Part shown: one piece after another, positions 24,461 to 37,490 of the stretch
Layout of the letters: each line of letters starts with the position of its first letter
How positions within the stretch are numbered: the stretch's first letter is position 1
From: Marsupella aquatica
Taxonomy: Eukaryota > Marchantiophyta
Assembly (NCBI GenBank): GCA_973895155.1
Contig: OZ316892.1
Span: forward strand, 25,792,001-25,856,000
Length of the DNA stretch: 64,000 nucleotides
Direction: 5' to 3'
Position numbers and translations under genes: made by a program
Notes under the pieces: model-generated
What the model saw: the letters and a program-made list of their open reading frames with translations, nothing else
Database searches by the model: none
What the model was told of the DNA's origin: nothing

Positions 24461-27400
24461 ACCATCTTGCATCAGCGACAACCACACTTCCTATGGGTCC
24501 ACATTTATTGAAACCTGCCCATAATAGGAATGGACCAAGTGGCCAGATTCGACGGCACGTCCGACGGAGGTGTCAATTCATTATTTTAGAGAATGTGAAT
24601 AGGGAATATATTTTGGTCACACTTATATTGTCCTCTCCACTATTCACGTTCAAAGAACAGGTAGTCGGGGCTAGTACAATGAAAACCTCTTTGGTTTCAC
24701 CCTGACATGCTAGCGGGCACAGTGGTGGTGAACTGGGAAACTGTGAGCTGGGACATGGAATGCGGGAGAGCCCTCATCCTTCACTATCAACCTTGCAATT
24801 GCCAACAGACGAGCCAACAGGACACTAGTTATGCAGAAAAAGTCAATCTATGGAACCAGCAGAAATTAGTGTTAGTTTCAGTATGATTTTCTTAGCATTT
24901 GCAACACTAATTCCCCACTATTTAGCATTGCTAGCACTTAATATTTGGAAGTGACACTAGTCAATTACCAAGTCTGCTTTTTGTTGGGGTGTCATGAAGG
25001 GTGTACACTTATATTGGAGTCAAACCCTCACTTAGTTCACCTCTGAATGTTACAAGGGAAAACAAGAGGCAAGCCTTGACAAAGTTTGATGCTCTACAAA
25101 TTTTTGATTTTGGCCAATGCATATTGGTGTGCTGAATTGCAAGGAATGATTGGAAGTTGGAAGTCTGGAAAATGGACATAGATGCAAGGGTCAATGGAGT
25201 GAAGCAGAAGCCACACCAAAGCATTGAAGCACTTGACTAGTCTAATAGTGGAATTTCAGCTGCATGATTCAGTCATAACATTAGGCAAGCTTGGGTGAAC
25301 ATGCAGACATGGAGGGAGGCCATGTTATTAGAGCTAAGCATGAATTTCTTGGATTTAAATGACACTCATTCTTTTGCATGTCAGATCATCAGGGGAAGAA
25401 AGGGAAACCAGCAGTGGTCAAAAGAACCACTGCCTCAGCTCTTACCTGACTGTCCCCACCAACAACCAACTACTTTTTCTCTCAATATTTGTTTGATCAT
25501 CTTCTACGACTAATCAAATTTGCAAAACAAACTTCCACACAGATAACACTTCTGTCACAAAATCTGATTGTGCAAAGTAAGAGAATGACCTAGTAAATAT
25601 ATTTTTTTAATTACAATTGGCCAAACCAAGTAAATGGGCTATTGCCAAGCAGTGGTCACTCACAATAGAGCACCTGTTGAAGGCTTTACTGTCTGAAGGA
25701 AGAAATTTCCCCAAAGAAAATAGTCAAACAACTAACCCATCAATATTTCTCCACTATGGACCAGTTTGGAATTGAGATCCAGACCATCACATCTCAAATA
25801 AGTTTCAACTTATGTGAACTCTTCTGGCATCAACGCACATCTAAGCCATATTGGTTGGCTGCACGTTTGTTCTGACTGGCCTTTCAGGTCTTTGGTCTGC
25901 CATGCATCTTGCAGGCATGTCCATGCTAAGTTTGTTATTGGTCCTGGCTTTTGTGGCTGTTCCTGTTTGTTCCATTACCAATGAATGAATTTTGACTGTT
26001 TTCCCTCTGCCCAAGCCTTACATCTGTTTGCAATTTCAGGGTGAGTTACTGTTCGACATTGAAATGAACTAGTGGGTGTTCTGAATCTGTTCTGGTTAGG
26101 CCTAAGTATATGTGATCCCCTAAGAGTTCTGGATAAGACAAAGTAAGCTCTCAAGGAGCAATGACTAGCTTTGTCCAACAGACGAGAGAAGTAACCCACC
26201 TAGTATATTGTGGGTTAAGCAACTTCTCAACAACCAATTTATGGTTAGTCCTTCTTAGCGTGTAATTGGGGTGGTCACCTCCTATACTATAATTTTGGAT
26301 CAAAGTCTACCATCCAAGACCCACTTCGTAGAGTGAAACCAAAGGTCATAATTTTGTTTTTTAACAAGTGACAAGTTTTGATATTAAGACTATGGCTGTA
26401 AGTAGGGAATAAGAGTTTGGATAGGGGGAGTCCTTCAATGCATAAGCACACACAGGTATTCAGGCTACCTTCTTCCCTCAAACACAACACCATGCCTATG
26501 TGTCCAATAATTGAAAACTCTGGATCCCGTGAGCAGAAAGCCGTATGAACTCAAACACAATGCCCGGGTGTTGTGTCCAAGTGCACACTGTGATTGAATG
26601 TACTTCACTTCACTCAATTTCCCTAAACACCATTCAGTTGGACTCAACTCAATTCAAATGCCATGCAAACACAAAGTCAATATTCAAACACTTTCCATTT
26701 TTTAATGCAACTTACAGAAAACTAAAAAGATAGTCCAATTCAAATATATCACTGGGGTGCATTATCCAAATGGAACTCCCCACAACCCACTATTCAAATC
26801 CGGCTCTCTTTGGGAAAGACGGTAGTCTTGTATGGTGTCCTCTCCAATTTATCCCTAGCAACAGCATGCAGTGTACTGTGCTATGTGACAAGTGCCGATA
26901 GGTTGTCTGAATGGAATTTTCATACCATGATAAACCCAATTGTTCTTTTATGTCACTCAATGTTGCTATTTCCTTGCATCCAACCATCACTTTTTGATGT
27001 GCAATACTATGATCCCAAATTAGGTACATCTCTAATCTACATGTTTTTTAAAGATACAATTTTATGTTTTGTCTTCCAAAAATAGAGACATTTATTTGGT
27101 GGACCCTCAAACTGAAAAGTGTTACTTGATGGACCCCATGAGTGATCCAGACAGTTGAGAGACCTCAAACCCCTCCTGGCTGGAAAAGGAGGGGAAGTGT
27201 CCAAGACCCCTCCCTTTTCCACATTCCACTCACTTTTCTTCTCTATTGTGCCAGTTTGCTTCTCTATTTCAGGAAATTACTTTTCATGGTAGCCACTGGT
27301 AACCTGTAGCTTTTGAAGGGCAGTTGTGGTTTAATTAAATTAAAGTACCCAAAATCTCATGGGGTTGGTTGGGAAGAAACTTCAGTTTGGGTTTGATGGA

Positions 27401-27723
27401 CCCCCAAAATTTTCTCCAATAGTGACTAATACTTTCTAGTGGGGTGGAATTCGGCAAAATTTGCACTTAAGAAATACACTCCCTTCCCTAGCTTCTTCTG
27501 GTCACCACAATGCACCATGTATCTTGACATCAGAGAGGCTTCCTTGAGTCCTGAAGAAGAAGGAAATGAGGTAGGCAGAAAGGTCGGGTTGCCCTAGGGC
27601 ATCTCAAAGTAGCCCTTCCCTAGCAATTTTCTGCACCCAAAATGCTATGGGTTAGGTTATGGTTTTTTGCCACTAACTTGTACAGTTAGGGCACTGCTGT
27701 CCACTCTGAAAATAGGTCTGCAC
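24461..27723. other. AT-rich intergenic DNA with dispersed-repeat fragments
   Basis: No gene was recognised. At 24864-24912 a small inverted arrangement (AATTAGTGTT ... AACACTAATT) resembles the internal motif of the inverted-repeat element at 58.5 kb. The segment 26310-26450 is a diverged copy of 31060-31190. The segment 27342-27380 (AGTACCCAAAATCTCATGGG and onward) recurs at 36046-36080. Confidence 0.45.
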
Positions 27724-28211
27724 TGTGGGAAGAAATCAGATCAGGAAGAACACTCCAAACATACACGTGCTCAATAGTTACGTGGTTCGCCTCAAGGTTG
27801 ACTACGTCCACGGGAATACAAAGCTTTATTAACGGTTATGTGTGTACTCAAGCATCACCATAGCTCTCATTTCTTTAAGCTCTCATCTCTTGCTATATCA
27901 TTGTGTTCTCTCTTGAGAACTCTCTTGTGTGTTCTCACACCACATAGAAGTTGAAGAGATAAGGACCAACTCTTCAACTAGGGTTTACTCTAACCCCAGT
28001 TAACATACTAACCATGGTTCAACCCAAAACTGAGTTAACCTCTACATGCACAAATGTATTGAAGCCCTACTGATGTTGAGTTAATCCATGGGCTGCTGTT
28101 ATGACCCCATCTCAAACCAAAAACCCCCCTATATGAGTGTTTCGCGGTAGATGTTCCGACCCCTACGGGACAATGCAATAGTAAGGAAGTCTCAAAGTTG
28201 CCCTTCCCACA
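27724..28211 (-). mobile_element. Copia-like solo LTR remnant, 488 bp
   Basis: The segment begins TGTGGGAAG and ends CTTCCCACA, a perfect 9-bp terminal inverted repeat with the TG...CA ends of LTRs. Read on the minus strand, its last third contains AATAAAGCTTTG, then CCCGTGGACGTAG and GGCGAACCACGTAA, the phrase common near the R/U5 junction of plant Ty1/copia LTRs. No polyprotein is adjacent and no 5-bp target-site duplication is visible (tgcac versus aatat), so this is an old solo LTR or a truncated element. Confidence 0.65.
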
Positions 28212-28924
28212 AATATTCTTGATCAATCACTGTATAACATTTCAGTCTACAACCCCACTAAAAATGTATGGACCATTCTGGTTAAATTTAGTCAGTGTTT
28301 TTTTGTTTTCTGTAATGAAAATTATACAGACAACTTTCTTATTCCCCACTTTAGGAAAAGATTAGGAAAAAAGAAAAACTTTAAAAATAGGCTTGCAAGG
28401 ATAACAGGGCTGGAGGAACTGTCCTGGTTGAGTGTCCAGGGGTTGGGTGACAGGAAATGTGCATGGGTTGCAGGGAGTAGGGGGCCAGGGAGTTTATTTG
28501 GAATAGGATAATGTCCTGGTTAGAGAGCATTGTGGGATATAATGCCTGTAACTAGAACGTTAATGTATGTAAAAACTTGAGTGACTTTTTGATAAGAAAC
28601 AAGAAAAAGTGAATCCTTGAAATAGAAAATTCAAAAAGAAGAGTCATCCAAGAAGTGTTTGCTATGGAAGTGGCCATATACCTCCTTTAGTTATAAAAGA
28701 TTCTATTAATAGATATTTTGTTAGTATCAACATATAAGATTTGGTTATCATCTTGAAATCTTGACTAAATTTATTTATTTATTTTATGGTAAAATTATAT
28801 TTTATTTTTATTATATTTATGGTGTTTTGTATAATCTTTTCCTCAAAAAAAGGGGTGCATTATGGAAAATTAATGCAATCAAATATACAAAGAGAAAAGT
28901 CACCAAAGGCTTTACAAATGAAAG
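28212..28924. other. AT-rich non-coding DNA
   Basis: Very AT-rich near 28640-28810. No gene or repeat with clear borders was seen. Confidence 0.4.
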
Positions 28925-29700
28925 GGCCTCGTCACTCGACGGGGGTTTGTTTCCCTGGAGCCCTTGAGGGGCCCCGTGAAGTTTTTTTCTCCTCGTTTGG
29001 GCATCGATCAACCAAATATCTCTCAAAAACTCACCAGCCTTTTGTAGCAACGGTCACCGGGTGCAACTTGCAACGTCATAGTGCGTTCTTCGTATACGAA
29101 GTGAACCAACTACGGCGAGCGACATTAACTGCGCGCTCGAGTAGGACAACGTCACGGTCTGGGCAGGGCCCCATCGGCCGGCCGCACAATTCCCGGGAGC
29201 CGTACACGGACGGACGGACGTCAATCGACGGCAACCCGGACAGACCTGCTGCCTCTGCTGCCCGGCTCGCGATCGAAAAGCTGCACCGCACCAGTCGCAT
29301 TATATTTCTTTCTTCTTCCACGGACCGGTCGACCGTTTTTCTTTTCTTTCCTTCCCACTGGTCCGGTCTGGTCTGGTCTGGTCTGGTCGTCTTGGCTGGG
29401 CTGGGCTGGTTAGTGGTTTGGTTGCCAAGCGGGCAGGTGGGATGGAACAGTCCACACCGTCCACGCCAAGACTTGGCTTGACCCCCCAGCGAACCGCAAA
29501 ATGATTCTTCCCCCTTCCTCTTCTTGGATCCGCCCTGCCCGTCCAATCCAATCCCCAGCCTGCCCGGATGCCCGGTGTTTCTGCCCTGCCCGACCTTCCC
29601 CTATTTGGACCACTCGGGCAGGACGTGTAAGTGTAGCAGGAGTAGGCCACGACGCACGAGCACGCCGCCATGACATGCAACATCGCATCCGTTCGGGCTC
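28925..29700. other. GC-rich island within AT-rich DNA
   Basis: Composition switches sharply to GC-rich at about 28925 and back at about 29720. It includes CGGA repeats (29207-29219), GGTCT repeats (29361-29388) and several CGGGCAGG/CCTGCCCG phrases such as CTCGGGCAGGACGTGTAAG near 29613. Long open frames on both strands (for example 28786-29481, +, and 29076-29546, -) reflect stop-poor composition and contain no domain. It could be a captured promoter or a GC-rich transposon fragment. Confidence 0.4.
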
Positions 29701-32700
29701 TCATTATTAGTTAACACCACGGCTGCCCTGAAAGGACGAAAGTCCGGAGGACGGAATAGGGCATTTTTAAGTTATTCTGTCCACTTTAAAAATTCACATC
29801 TATATCTTCTACACTACCGTACCTTATTATGGGTTCCTTGAATGTAAATAGATGGGACACCATAAAAACCTTATCAAAAAATAAGGTTTGATATTATTTT
29901 TCATCTTTATTCCATCCTCATTGTTTTGTTATGCTCTCTCATTTTAAGTCATGCCCTTGATTGCAGTCAATTTCACTTCAGACTGTATAAATTCATATAG
30001 CTCAAATGTGCAATTGTAGTCCCCTAATATTATAATGTTTTCCTTTGTAAATGCACCAAAAAAGCACAATCTGTAACTATAAGTTGACATCACTAAATAA
30101 CAAATGCCTAGGTGCATTTCTGTCTATATTAATGCACATTTACTTATCAATTATTGCAAATGCGCTACAAATATTTATTGATATGTGAGATGGTTAACTA
30201 CATACAATAGTTGCATGCACTTATCAGGTTGAAGTGTGCAGTATGAAAGTTTGGGGTCTGAGGAGTTGGATGAATAACCTGAAACACCAATGATAAGTGC
30301 ATAAATGATATCATGTGCACTCATGACATAGTGCATAACATGGATAAGTGTAGACTTGGGTTGTCTTCCCAATAGCCTGCACTTAGACATGCTAGACTGT
30401 ATATTCTTCTGTAGCTCAACTCGCAAATTGATATACCTCTACCTTTGCCAAAAGGCTCCTATAAATTATTGTAACATGATGCAACAGAACTCTCTTTTTG
30501 CTCATATAATATGCATTACACTTATGAGTGAAATGAGGCAAGAAAATGAGATGACCATCTCAGAATATGAGTTGGTCTTTCAATTCTCCACTATATTTGA
30601 CATCATTAGATCATTCCAAGCAGTTTCGAATGAAACCAAGAAGAGCCAATTCCACTCCATAGAAAAGGGGATATTCAAAGTCAAACTTTGTTGTTGAAAA
30701 CTTTTTGAAAACAAGATGGGTGTCAATGACTGATGGTGTAAATGTGTCACATCCAGGGGATGCACGGTTCATGGTAGGTGCACTCTACAATTTAGATATC
30801 TCTATCTCGTAACGTGCCAGCGGAAAACTAGGATAAGGGTCTAAATCAGATTGAAGCATCTAGGCTGTGACTCTTGGGAAGAAAAGCTAAGAAAAGACTC
30901 TACTCTCTAGGGTGAAGCATCTAGGCTATGACTCTGGGAATACCAATATAGTTGGGGAGCAACTGGAAATGGGCACGATGATATTCACTATCTATTTATG
31001 AAGAACGCTGGAGCATTCAAGCTAGTCTATATATAATTCATGGTCAAAGTTTAAATTCATGACCTACTCTACAGAGTGAAGTAGTTGGTAATTTTGTTGG
31101 TAAGATAACCTTTAGATATTGAGACTATGCTTGTGAGTAGGGATGGGTATGGGAGCCTGGGAAAGGGGGACCCTTCCTGTGCATAAACACCGCCATTAAA
31201 ACTATAAAACATGAACATTGTTGTCTGATCAGTGTTTGCCACTACTCTAACTGAGGTGGAACTAGGGGAGCATAAGTCTTTAGGGTGTCAGGTTCTGGGG
31301 CCTAAGATTTTAGGGACATAACCTATTCTGAGCAGTTACACAGGCACGTGAAATAAAAAGTCTTCACTTTGATAGATCACAAAAACAAAAGAAAAAATAC
31401 TTGTCATCACAATGTACTTACAATTTTGGTACCACCCAAGCCTCCTTTCCTCTTGATTGCATAGCTCTTTTAGGGTTCCCAGCTTTTGTATATTGGGCAG
31501 GTGGCAGTTACGACGGTAAGAAGCCTTGGCTTGCATGGTCACATTCTGACTCTTAGATTTATGTAGGGAAATAAATGGTTGATTATGGTGCATGATAGGA
31601 ATTCTGTGAAATAGTAAATGGCATGCGAATTATCAGTTACTTTGACCCGGCCTCAGGGTGAATTAAGGTTCCAACACAAGATCAAGTTTTCCTGTTCAAA
31701 TAGGGATTGGAATTGTAAGAATGCTTCCAAGAGTGGTTGTACTCTAAGTCCGGCTTTACTCTAAGTCACCTAGAGTTCTCGTGTCCAAGTTTAAGAGATT
31801 GATAGAAAAATTTGCCATGGCCTAGGTGCAACTTTGTAGTTCAGTTCATGACGAAGTTCTTTAATTTGTGGGAAGTTTATGTACACACCCACTGAATGCA
31901 ATTAAAAAAAGAATTGAAATTGGACAGGGTACAGTTGAGTAACCCAGGTTTCCATAGGGTTCAAGCTTCCCCTGCTGCTCAGCTTCATTATCTATTACTT
32001 AGTGTGCGATGCTGCATCAGACATCTCACAGGCTATGGTGGAGTGGATTCTGTTGAATGTGGCGTGCCTCGCATGACACTTAAGGTCCTCCCTGCCATTT
32101 GATACCAGTTATAATTACTTGTACTGTGGAGCACATGACACAGTGGCCTGCTAAAATTGTCAAGGTTTTCCTACATTGGCTTTCCCTGTTCTAAAAACAA
32201 ACAGGGCATATAAGGTGGTGACTTAATTCATTGTACTGTAGACCGCATGAACATCGAGTGGCCTGGGAAAACGGTCACTGATTCTTTAATGTAGCAACAC
32301 CCCTTTAACATGGCATTGTGGGCCCCAAAAATCAAGGGGTTCACTTCAAGTTTTGAGGGGCTAAGCCAGCAATGCTGTCATAAAGGACCTCCATACAGTT
32401 AAAAGGCCTAAGATACCATTTAGTATTACTACTTTGATTGGGATTAGAGGAGAAGTTTCATAAATCACCTCCATCCAAATTTGTCTGTGAAATCTAGCTT
32501 TTCCATCAAAACTCCAAAAACTACAAAGGAAAAAATCAAGCAGGGCCATCCCCCTTCTCCCAGACTGAAACATCAGCAATAACGTAAGGCTAGAACACAG
32601 TTTTTACAGCAAAATACTTACAGGATTCTTCAATTTTACATTAGGGACTTTTCTCTAAGTTTCACAAGGACCCCAAAATATGTTCTTAGTGCCACCCAAA

Positions 32701-33300
32701 ATTTATGAATTTATTAATTGCACAAATCTAGATGAGACTAAGGTATTCTAGGGCAGGAGTGGAGAATCGGGCGTAGTGCCTCCAGGATTATTTACATTGC
32801 AAAATTCTTGCTGGGTTTCACAAGCAACCCAAGTTTTTTACAAGTATGACTCAAAACCTCATACAATGTCGCCCAAACCAGGAGGGGTATGTGTTTGATG
32901 GACCCCCAAACCAATTTTGAATTTGGGTGAGTTGATTTAAGGTCTATCAATGGCCTGTATAGTTCATGTGGTCCAACAAGCACACTTTTCATGTTAAGGG
33001 TCCATCAATCATTTACCCCCAAACGGGGATAACATTAGAGTACTCAAACATTTACCCCCAAACCGGGATAACATTAGAGTACTCAGGGGCAAATATAGGT
33101 TTCACAAGCACCCCAAAATGGGCTCAACACTGGATTAATTCTTTAATGTTTGCTCGAACCCAGATGACGCTACAGTTACCCCAGGGCAGGACGGGCAACT
33201 GAGCGAAAGAGGGCCACGCTCATGATGAATGTTTCCCTGGCTGCCCAACCATGTGACACAGAGAACGTGTCCGTCGTCACCATGGACGGATAATTCTCTA
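29701..33300. other. Repeat-derived intergenic DNA
   Basis: No gene was recognised. At 30860-30950, CTAGG(C/G)TGTGACT and GTGAAGCATCTAGGC phrases repeat and relate to the 7.6 kb tandem repeat. The segment 31060-31190 is a diverged copy of 26310-26450. The segments 32113-32150 and 32233-32270 (TTGTACTGTGGAGCACATGA-type) are a local duplication. The segment 32445-32560 is related to 8120-8215. Confidence 0.45.
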
Positions 33301-33304
33301 CGTG

Positions 33305-33555
33305 CTCCGTGTAGCGGCTTTCCGTCGTGGTGGCCCGGGGAGTACATCCACGCAGCCGGGCAGACCCTATTTCGTGGATGTATCAAACTCACCAGTTGAC
33401 AGAAATAAATTATCTGTGTTCTATTATGTACACCCAATCCCAGAATCCATCATCTTTGCAGTGGCCGGTCATCGTGGTGTGCCCGGGAACTCATCCGCGA
33501 AGCCGGGCAGGCTTTCGTGGATGTAAATAGTTCACCACTGGACGGAGATAAATTA
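33305..33555 (+). repeat. Diverged tandem duplication with CCGGGCAG cores, about 160-bp period
   Basis: The order TCGTGGTGG.CCCGGG, ATCC.CG..GCCGGGCAG, TTTCGTGGATGTA, TTCACCA, GA(C/G)AGA.ATAAATTA occurs at about 33313-33415 and again at about 33470-33555. The copies are moderately diverged and differ by indels. The flanks are AT-rich. Confidence 0.75.
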
Positions 33556-36500
33556 AAAAAATGGGGGATCCCGTACGCCCATTCCCACGTCCACCATCAT
33601 TACACTGTGGAGACTTTCCGGTCATCGAGGCATAGCATGGTAACGATGGATCTCGTCCATCCATTTATCGAATCACATCATCATGACCATGCGGTTCTGA
33701 TCATGCATACATGCATGGCTTCAGCATGTTGTTACTGGTGTCGTCATCAAGCCATCAATGCATGTATCACGCATGTGCATGCAGACGGTGCGTCCACTCC
33801 ACATGCTCCAAGTGGAGGTAAATTTAATTAACTGCGAAGCCTCCGTAAATCGCTCCTCGTCCCCTTACAAACCCTGTAGAAAATATAATTTTTATTGCTG
33901 GTGGAAGTCTTTGATTTCGTGAAATGCTAATTTTGGGGAATGGATAGAAATATAATCCTATTTCTGGGAGTAACAGTTTTTTCGGACGAAGATGTTTTGG
34001 GAAGTGGGATGAAGTGTTATGGGCCAGGGGATAAGCCTAGAAACTAGAGGTCCCTAGAGGTCCCAAGAGGTCCCTAGAGGTCCCAGATTCAATATCCGCT
34101 CCACATGCAACAGTTGTGTAGAGTGAGTGTTTGTGGGTGGGGTGTAGAGATGAGAGTATTTATTTCTCTTTAGCTCAGGCTGGTCCATTTTGGGCTATGG
34201 TCCAACCTCTCTCCCTGCTGGTCCTCACTACCACTACTCCCTTTGTGGGTTACCCTACAGAGGTGCATCCTCCAGAGTTGGTTGCCTATACTCTGTTGGA
34301 TGGGCTGGCTTTTGGTTTCAAGGGAAAAATAAATAAATGAGTAATGTTACCGTGAATCAGGGGAGGCCACAAGGGGTCCATTGCTGCTTAAATCTCTTTG
34401 AGATCAAATGAGTGCTTTGAATGTTTGGAAATGGTTGCAATTCAATCATAGGATGCGGGTTTGAGTTGTGCTAACATGATTTGACACAACCTAGTGAAGA
34501 TGAGCCAAAAATCCAGAAAGTTGACACAAATCTTGCTTGCCCAATATTTTCTTGCTGGAACAGTTTTTGGGAGCTCATACAGTGCTTTCATCCCAAGGGG
34601 ACAGTCCTGATCTACTTCTGGTGTTTATGCCACCGTTTACCTCAAGGGCCTTTGGTCTGCCTTTACCGCTGACAAATGAAAAAGTAATGAGCCACTATTT
34701 GCTTACATTTGGCCCTGGATTCGGCAAATTTTTGGCTACACTCATGAACTAGTGTGACCTAAGACAATACATGCATTTACAACATTTTTCACTCATTGGA
34801 AAGAAGGTGGGTGCCCTAGGTTTGGAGTGTGGGAATTAGAGGCGATAAGCCTCATTCCATTTAATTGTAACTTTGATTTCAAACCCACAATAATGAGATT
34901 TCCACAGCTCCTGCTGGCCGTAGAGTCAATATGCAAAAGATCAATGCCCTAGAAGACATACTTCAAGTTCAGCCGGTCCCTCCACGTCCCCCATGATGTG
35001 TTGGCTTCTGCGGGTGATGAGGCTGCACTACTGGTAGACTGATAGACTTTCTTTCGCGGACCCACGGTGAGTACCTCACCGGTCTCTGTTCACTGGCCGG
35101 TCTTTGGGAGTGTGCTGCTCCTGTAGTAGTTTCCAAATTTATTGTTTGGCTGCCTCCTTGGAGGCTCAGCTTCTTACATGGTTCTGGCTCCACCGGTCAC
35201 GACACGTAGACCTTTGGTCTCCCCGGGGGGTTGCCCATTTGGGCCCCCTCTTTGTATACTGACTTTTTGAATGGAATTCAATGGGTTTTTTTGAGGCAAA
35301 AAAAGAAGATCAATGCTGTAGAATCTTGAGGTGGTAAGTAGAAAAAGTGCAGTGGCTTGGTGAAATTGAGCTCATTTAGATGTTAACTCTAACACTAAAT
35401 TATATACCAAACTCTAATAACCCTAGCATTACACAAATTGGGGAGGATATGAATCAATGATAAGTCCTTGATGCTGAAATTTTGGGTAAATTTTGTGCCA
35501 ACAGTAGTATTCAGTACTACAATCATAGGCTGACAGTCTGTGTCAGACCACTCTGACATGGGTGATCAATTGCTTAGATGCCAGGGACTTGTACTTTACT
35601 AGAGGTTGAGGCTGGAAGTAAACTTACCCAAGAGGTTTTGAGACCCCCATTGCATCCAGGTAATTGTACATCAAAACTTGAATAACACATTGTTTTAAAC
35701 AAAACTAGATTGATCATGTATGGGGTGACATAATATATTATCACATTTTGATGATCAATTACTGGGACAGATCTCCATTGATCATTCTCTGTGAAAACAT
35801 AAAAAATAGAAAATATTTCTCATACACTTTGTTTCTTAAAAGATTCCCTGCCCTGAAACAGAAGATGCTATATTGAGCATCACATGTTTCTTACTGTTAA
35901 GATTCACTGCCCCAAAATGCCAGATATTAATTATTGCATAGATTCCATGCCTTTCAAAGACATTTACTTGACATATCACCAAAATGAACTTCTAGACCCC
36001 CTGAATGCATAAATGACCCAGACTGTTGTTAGACCTCAAATAATGGTACCCAAACCCTCATGGGGTTGGTTGGAATGAAAACTTTGATTGGGAGATCCAT
36101 CAAGTAAATGTCTCATTTGTTCCTTTACCCTACTGTCCTCCTACAGCTGGCTCTCTCTCAGTGCCAAATCAATAAGTGAAAATATGGATAACACTAAATG
36201 ATAACTTTATAAGTGTACAATCTCATCAAGTTGCATTTAGTGATAAGTGCATGAAGTATTTTAGTGAAGCGGAAATTGCACTTATTATGGAGTTAGATAC
36301 TAAAATTAGGGCAGGGATGTACAGTGTGGGTGTGACATTCACTAGACTGCTCATTGCATTCTTACCACTGTACAGAAAATATATTGATAAGAATAATAAT
36401 AATGAGTGCCAAATTCTACGGGTTTGCAAGCCCCCTATTTAGTGCAGACGGGATGCTTCTTCAAGGCGGTGTGCACTTAGAGAGAGTTAATTTACACCAT

Positions 36501-36571
36501 ATTTAACACATTTGACGTTTTGCCTTGTAACCGTACTACCCTTTTACTGTAAGAGCCGGCAGTAACTAAAC
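33556..36571. other. Repeat-derived intergenic DNA
   Basis: Contains a 10-bp minisatellite, AGAGGTCCC(T/A) x 4, at 34045-34085. The segment 36046-36080 recurs at 27342-27380. Short open frames (for example 36176-36442, +) have no recognisable content. Confidence 0.45.
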
Positions 36572-36960
36572 TGGTGTAAGTAGAGGGCACTATAGCGAAA
36601 CGTGGTGTAAGTAGAGGGCACTATAACGAGTGGAGATGTTCCAACACGTCGCCTGGGATGCTCCGGGCACCCACGCCCTGCCCGCGGGCACGACAAGTAT
36701 TTTATACCCCTTATTGTCTCTCCAACGGGCACGCACGTCCTGCCCGCGGGCAAGTAAAATTCCCAAAGTCGTTTGTCCCCGAGGCCGAAATTGCTATTCA
36801 TGGTCCCAGCGAATAAGGGGACGCCACGTCTTCATAAAATACCTCTAACCCTTACGCCCTTACGGGTTCTAGGGACCCGTACATCTGGGGATTAGGGCCG
36901 GTCAGGGGGCGGGACGGACGCCCCCACGAGGGGGGCTTCATACGCCTTTATTGGGTCCCC
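36572..36960 (+). repeat. GC-rich island beginning with a 31-bp tandem duplication
   Basis: TGGTGTAAGTAGAGGGCACT at 36572 recurs at 36603. It is followed by two related blocks, CGGGCACCCACGCCCTGCCC and CGGGCACGCACGTCCTGCCC, each ending in GCGGGCA(C/A). The GC-rich tract reaches about 36960. It shares CGGGCAGGACGTG-type phrases (either strand) with the islands at 28.9-29.7 and 33.2-33.5 kb. No coding content was seen. Confidence 0.6.
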
Positions 36961-37050
36961 ACGACAGAGCCATTCTTCCGTAGGTACAGTTAGCTGACTT
37001 CTTAATTAACTGTAGCTAGATATGATCCTACAACCGTCTCATCCCCTACA

Positions 37051-37490
37051 TTCTATGATGAGGCTTTTAATCGTGTAAAACACAAGACCAGCCAGCCGTG
37101 CTTTATTCGCTCTTTTCCCAAAACAAATTGGAAAAATAATCAAGAGGCCTTTATGTCACTTCAAAAATCACGCTAATATTGTGGTGTAGTCCATGTTTGG
37201 GCAAAAATTAAATGATTATTGAACTGTTGAATACACACTGCAAAGGTCATGACTGTCTTCGTGCTAACAGTTTCTATGATGGGGCTTTTAATCGTGTAAA
37301 GCACAAGAGGAGCCAGCCTGGGTTTGCTCGCTCTTTTCCCAAAACAAATTAGACAACAATCGAGAGAACTTTAAGGCACTTCAAGTTAACGCCAATACCC
37401 TAATGCTATCCATGTTTGGGTAGTAAATAAACAATTATTAAATTTTGTACTTAGATGACCTGCAGGTTGTGGCTGTTTTCTATGCAAATC
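37051..37490 (+). repeat. Tandem duplication, 221 bp x 2
   Basis: TTCTATGATG(A/G)GGCTTTTAATCGTGTAAA starts at 37051 and at 37272. The copies remain alignable through CTCTTTTCCCAAAACAAATT and TCCATGTTTGGG to about 37490, with roughly a fifth of positions changed. Confidence 0.85.

Noticed and set aside
28786-29546. Overlapping long frames on both strands in the GC-rich island
   Set aside because: Both strands are open because the DNA is stop-poor. The sequence is low-complexity, with no domain.
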